A program made the position numbers and the translations under genes. The notes under the pieces are model-generated. The model was not told where the DNA came from. It saw only the letters and a list, made by a program, of their open reading frames with translations, and searched no databases. A DNA stretch of 64,000 bases from Plectrocnemia conspersa (Eukaryota; Arthropoda; Insecta; Trichoptera; Polycentropodidae), in NCBI GenBank assembly GCA_009617715.1, contig VTFK01000542.1, positions 1 through 64,000 of the forward strand, in the 5' to 3' direction. Numbering within the stretch: position 1 is the first letter of the stretch; each line of letters starts with the position of its first letter. Of the stretch, positions 59,871 through 64,000 are shown piece after piece.

Positions 59871-60994
59871 GTGGTGACTTCGACGTGATTAGGGGTAATT
59901 AATTTGTTGGTCCCAACAAATTATTACAAATAAAGTAAATATTAATAATAATAAAATACCCATAAATATATGCAGCTCAATTCAAATACAAATGTGAACG
60001 GTATCCTTTCTCGATCCTTAATGCAATACAACTAATGCGTAAAATCAAATGCTTATAAAAATAACAAACATTTGCTTTAACACATATTTAAGCATATAAT
60101 ATTGAAAAACGTTGGATATTTTACACAAAAAAATTGAGATTGAAATATTTCTCCAGGTGAACGCCGCACCGCCGCTCGACTAACGTTGGGCTGATAGTGA
60201 TTTAAGGATTCTTAAGCACAATATCCTTATTTTTTTATATTATAATCGGCTGTTTTTGAAACATTACTTCCTCGTCAAAGGGCTCCGTCAACATTTGCAC
60301 CACTTCACTATAGTAGTACTCAATTTTTAACGCAAAATTCAATGCAAATTTTTTGTCATGTTATTTGACAAAATGAGTTGTCAATACTTGGTTGTTAAAC
60401 ACAAAATATCGGTCTAATATGGCTGAGAATGGTGAAAAAAAATAGTGAGATAATTTTAGAAAATCTAAATGAATTTGTAAATCTGTGTTAAACTGGATTT
60501 TTACTTTGTAACATATGCCTTGGTATATAGAAATGCTGATCTACATCTTGCTCAAGAAGATTAAAGCAAATACTGTAAATGGTTTTCAACAAAAATACGA
60601 GCAATATGTTTGAAATTTAATATATGTCTATACAAATCGTTTCAAATGTATAATATTTTCCCACATTCGCCGAAACTGTAATCGACCGCAAGAAAATCCG
60701 CTTAGAAAACAACATCGAAAGTGTATGGGGGCGACTAGCGATTGATCCCCGTTGCGTACAAGTGAAAAACCGTCATACGCAACAACGCATTGACACTGGT
60801 TTTTTCTTCGCGAAAAGCTCAAATCAAAAGACGCATAAATCGGTGGTGGCGCAGGTATGCCAAAGCACATCCGAAATCTGTAAAATATACATACTACATG
60901 TGTGCGTATATGTATGATAAAAATACGGCATTTTAACGTCGCAATAAAATTTGTATTCCGAACGTGCGTTTCGGTAGGAAATAGATCGATGAGC
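59871..60994. other. Unassigned; GC-richer after 60640
   Basis: Open frames on both strands at 60628-61138 overlap each other and lack domains. The composition shift and the X-box just beyond may mark a promoter region. Confidence 0.35.
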
Positions 60995-61007
60995 GTTGCT
61001 AAGCAAC
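60995..61007. promoter_or_regulatory. X-box (RFX-type) motif
   Basis: GTTGCTAAGCAAC fits the RFX consensus RYYNYY-N-RRNRAC and is a near-perfect palindrome. RFX sites lie near the start sites of ciliary genes in animals. The surrounding 60950-61110 is CpG-rich with CGCGCG and ACACGC runs. No ciliary gene exon is recognisable in the window, so this stands as a motif match only. Confidence 0.35.
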
Positions 61008-61777
61008 GGCCGCCACCACTGCGCAACACACGCGCGCGCCTTTATACACGCACACGCCCATCCTCTCTGGTGTTGGTGAGCGTCGGTGTGTACGTGCGAC
61101 TTTATTTTCATTAGGGTGGAAAACGAACCCGCGACCAATTTTACGAGACGTATGCCCGAGCTTTGACGTCTTGTAATTGAGATGTTAATTAGCTGTTACC
61201 TAAGCATTTATGTGGCATATAAAATAAAACAGTAAAATAACATATATAAATAGTCGATAAATTTGCGATGGCAACACTGTGTGCTACTTTTGAGCTGAAT
61301 TTAAGCTAGAGTTGTCATTAGAGCGCGGGTGGATTGAGGATGAATATCGATCCAGGAATTTTCGTAAAAATCGGCCCACTTGTACACATAGGTGCGCGCT
61401 TGCACAGCCGCGCAGCAATTTTAAAACCCCGCGCACTGCTCGACGGCTTGCGCTCACTCCAGACATAATTATATGCAGTCAGTATCAGAAAAGGGTGGGG
61501 TGACAAGAGGGGCAGTTTTCCCGGGCCTCGCAAATACAGGGGGCCGCAATTAAGTTGAAATATGAATATTTTGCAATTAAGTTGAAATATGTATAAAAAT
61601 ATTTCAATGAGAATACAGAAGGAGTTTAATAATGCCATTTTAAATCCATTAGTACAAAACGCAATCATTGAGGGGTTCAATAATAAATTTAGAAATCACG
61701 CAAACGATAATCATTTTATTTTCAAAGATAAACAATATTCAAACTACAATACGTTAACAGTTAATAAAGAAATCGTA
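61008..61777. other. Unassigned; contains ATGGCAACACTG
   Basis: ATGGCAACACTG lies at 61268-61279, close to a GTCGATAAA string that recalls a DRE half. Small overlapping frames at 61284-61680 have no domain. A 20-base string, TTGCAATTAAGTTGAAATAT, partly repeats within 61548-61590. Confidence 0.35.
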
Positions 61778-62150
61778 CAGGACACAAGGACATCATGGGG
61801 GGGGGGGGCAATTTCCACCCCCTCCTTTAATTTGGCCAGAAAACATGTAATTTAATGAAATTCTATGAATTTTAATAATATCTAAATACATAAAAAACGA
61901 CCATTGACTGGCCAACTTTTGCCCCTCTCACCCCCCCCCCTGGAAAAAGTTGAAATGACGTTCCTGATTCTAAACAATAAATTGTCGGGTAATACCTTAT
62001 AGAAAATCTTAAAAAAAACAGTATCGAATCTATCCCGAAAATATTTTCTAAATATATAATTTCGGTGAAATTATATCAGAATACATTTTCACCGGTAGAT
62101 TTATATTTTTTCCAGTGATTTATTTATTTTATAAGTTATCTGACATATCT
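61778..62150 (+). repeat. Repeat family A copy 4 with D module, 3'-truncated
   Basis: D module at 61778-61966 (CAGGACACAAGGACATCAT to GACGTTCCTG, with G12-type and C10-type tracts). It is followed by family A from TCTAAACAATAAATTGTCGG through AGTATCGAATCTATCCCGAA, TTTTCACCGGTAGAT and TTTTTTCCAGTGA. Similarity stops at about 62120-62150. The D-A junction is the same as at 44585, so D and A moved together in these copies. Confidence 0.72.
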
Positions 62151-62355
62151 GACATGTGCACACAAACGCATTTCCTACCCGATGACGTCAAGCACGCGCG
62201 GCTTCTCAAATGTTCGCAATAAAACACAATATTTTTTTACAAATAATAATATGAATAAATAAATGATACAAAATATATCTAAAAAAATTAAATCTGAATT
62301 ACTTAAAAAGAAACATACATATATAAACATATAACATACAACAAAATGTAAATGC

Positions 62356-63175
62356 CTAGCGATCCAGGAATTTTATTGCTTTATGCATTTGACACACAGC
62401 TCCATGACAAACAAAACACGACACACGCGTAATTTTATTACCAGAACAAAATTTAAATGTACATCTTCGTCCAATATTATGAGTACTACTGGGCGAAGAC
62501 GATGCATGAAGATCTTCATGAAGTCTTCACGAATAATTCTATGGCTGACTTTTACAGTTTATGTAAATAAACGTTCTCCTGTCGCTCAATTTCAGTTTTT
62601 ATACCAAATCTACTGATATGAGGCGTATGAAATACTTTCGACGGCATCGATTGTTGATTCGCCACTAAATATATTTATGGATCCATATCCCTTATGCAAT
62701 GAAAGCAATAATATCAATGAGCTCCATAAATATTCTGAATGATCACCATCTTGTGCCTCATTTTGTCTCCTAGATCAACTCTGCCTTTTGTTCTGTTATA
62801 AAAATTAATCACCGATGGTCGTTTGTTTTTGCTGCCTTCACTATCTGTATTAAAAACTTTTGTACTGAGCAACAGAACCATGTGAATTTTTTTGAAAGCA
62901 TAGTTTATCAGCAAAACCAAACCACATTACTATACAGTTCTTTCAACGTATCCCCTAAGAACTCCTTCAGTATTTTTGGCTTGTTTGCTCTTAATGTAGC
63001 GGTAAGAAATAAATCGTTTTGTAATAGACATTAAGCTAAAGGAAATTGAGCTGAAAAAATTGTCTGTGATAATATTTATTTTGGTACCGTTATATGCTAC
63101 CGTTCATGCACATTATCAGAATCATCTAAAGGAGAAGATAGAGGACGTGAGCTGCAAACATGCCCCGTTTTCAAT
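62356..63175 (-). pseudogene. PiggyBac-type transposase relic, C-terminal half
   Basis: On the minus strand the order of piggyBac motifs is kept. INIITDNFFSSISFSL contains the Asp of the TDNFF motif (63062-63064), a catalytic position. Then follow a KSKQAKNTEGV stretch, AFKKIHMVLLLSTKVFNTD, NFYNRTKGRVDLGDKM with the later Asp (about 62770-62800), and a C-terminal cysteine-rich zinc-binding domain RRCTFKFCSGN...CFVCHGAVCQMH ending at a stop at 62356-62358. The C-X4-C and C-X2-C-H spacing resembles the piggyBac RING-like domain. Internal frameshifts and stops make it inactive. Its N-terminus and the TTAA-flanked ends were not located. Confidence 0.88.
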
Positions 63176-64000
63176 ATATAAAAAGTTTCCTGCAAAATAA
63201 TATATATTTGTCATACTTTTTTATCATAACAAAATGTTAATATCATACTTACATTATACAGATGTCTTGTGATTTTATTACACTCCGATGAATATGACAT
63301 ATTAAATGTTATTGCTTCTTTAGTTTTTTATTTTATAGTTTGGAAAAAACATTATAGTGTTTTGATTCTGAGTGATGTGACTTATTTAGCAAGTTAGACG
63401 GTGTAAGAAATTTTATTGCACAAGTTATTATTTGTAGTAATATACATATGTAACTTAGGTGTCAGTGTCGAATGCGAAAGAGTATATATTAATAAAAAAA
63501 GGTTGTAGCGGCTGTTTAGTCTGATATAGAATAGTTGTTGCTGTGGAAGTTGATCTTTGCCGTGATTTTGTTGTAGAAGTGCCTCTCGAAATGTATGTAT
63601 GTACGTGTCAGTCTCTCTGGTGTCTGATAATATGTTCTCTCATAGAAACTTGGGCGAATGAGAAAAAAACTTATTCAAACCAATGGCCAAATTGTTAAGC
63701 TCAATCTTTTTAATGTTTACCTCTCCTAATGAAGTACGATTATCTACCTAGTAGGCTTCTACGAACGAAACCATTGTGGTTGCTTCCAAACGGCCACACA
63801 AAGAATAATGAATAACCATTCGTTAAGCAAGACAATCACAATACATTGTATAAGCGCTTAATGCACATTGGTAACAAATAGTTAAGAAATTTTCGTTACG
63901 GTGATTCATATTTATGGTTTTCGAAATACTGTTGTGGTCATTGTTTATGTCGTTTTGAACGTTCTTAATATGAAGATTTCTCTCGAGGATTTGTGTGTAA
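63176..64000. other. Unassigned AT-rich sequence
   Basis: This may include the decayed N-terminal part of the piggyBac relic, but nothing can be aligned. No other feature was seen. Confidence 0.35.

Noticed and set aside
60628..61029. 133-codon minus-strand open frame
   Set aside because: Overlaps other open frames on both strands in GC-richer DNA and contains no recognisable domain; openness is explained by composition.
1..64000. Known insect microRNAs, CRISPR arrays, rRNA genes, bacterial operons
   Set aside because: Looked by eye for common microRNA seeds (for example let-7, bantam, miR-1, miR-9, miR-124), regular spaced repeats, rRNA cores and operon-like gene packing; none found.

Overview
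The window looks like non-coding nuclear DNA from an arthropod, most likely an insect. It is AT-rich and has no dense or collinear reading frames. It carries decayed animal transposons of types common in insects (three mariner relics, one piggyBac relic, a Jockey/CR1-like LINE fragment, a pogo/Tigger-type MITE), tRNA-like SINE copies and many short palindromes. The insect order cannot be fixed from this sequence. Nothing bacterial, plasmid-like or CRISPR-like is present, and no tRNA or rRNA gene was found.

Layout. 1-3304 is mostly anonymous AT-rich DNA with one copy of a dispersed repeat (family C). 3305-4403 is a full-length non-autonomous DNA transposon with about 30-bp terminal inverted repeats (TIRs) and a TTA target duplication. 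A second copy (27686-28644, TAA duplication) and a right-end fragment (47989-48069) lie downstream. From 7.4 to 62 kb a repeat family of about 0.9 kb (family A) recurs in at least seven full or partial copies on both strands, often joined to a G/C-tract module (D). Seven segments share a SINE-like family (B). Mariner relics lie at 21.0-21.3 kb (minus), 36.3-37.0 kb (plus) and 51.3-52.3 kb (plus, with recognisable TIRs and TA duplication). LINE reverse transcriptase remains lie at 58.5-59.4 kb, and a piggyBac relic with a readable cysteine-rich C-terminus lies at 62.36-63.2 kb (minus). Between these are less AT-rich, TE-poor blocks, which look like unique intronic or intergenic sequence and could hold conserved regulatory elements.

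The best host-gene candidate is on the minus strand at about 56.70-56.97 kb. It is a CpG-rich promoter-like segment with an NRF1/Ewg palindrome, an E-box and TCAGTC initiators. It is followed by an ATG, 22 codons resembling a signal peptide, and a consensus CAG|GTAATA splice donor. If real, this is the first coding exon of a secreted or membrane protein whose very long first intron would hold much of the DNA at lower coordinates. Other signals include a hammerhead-ribozyme-like fold of Penelope-like type (32957-33022), an X-box (RFX site) at 60995, a perfect 33-bp hairpin at 18383-18451, and four copies of a 12-bp ATGGCAACAC(T/A)G motif.

All calls come from reading the sequence. No database search, folding or gene prediction was run.
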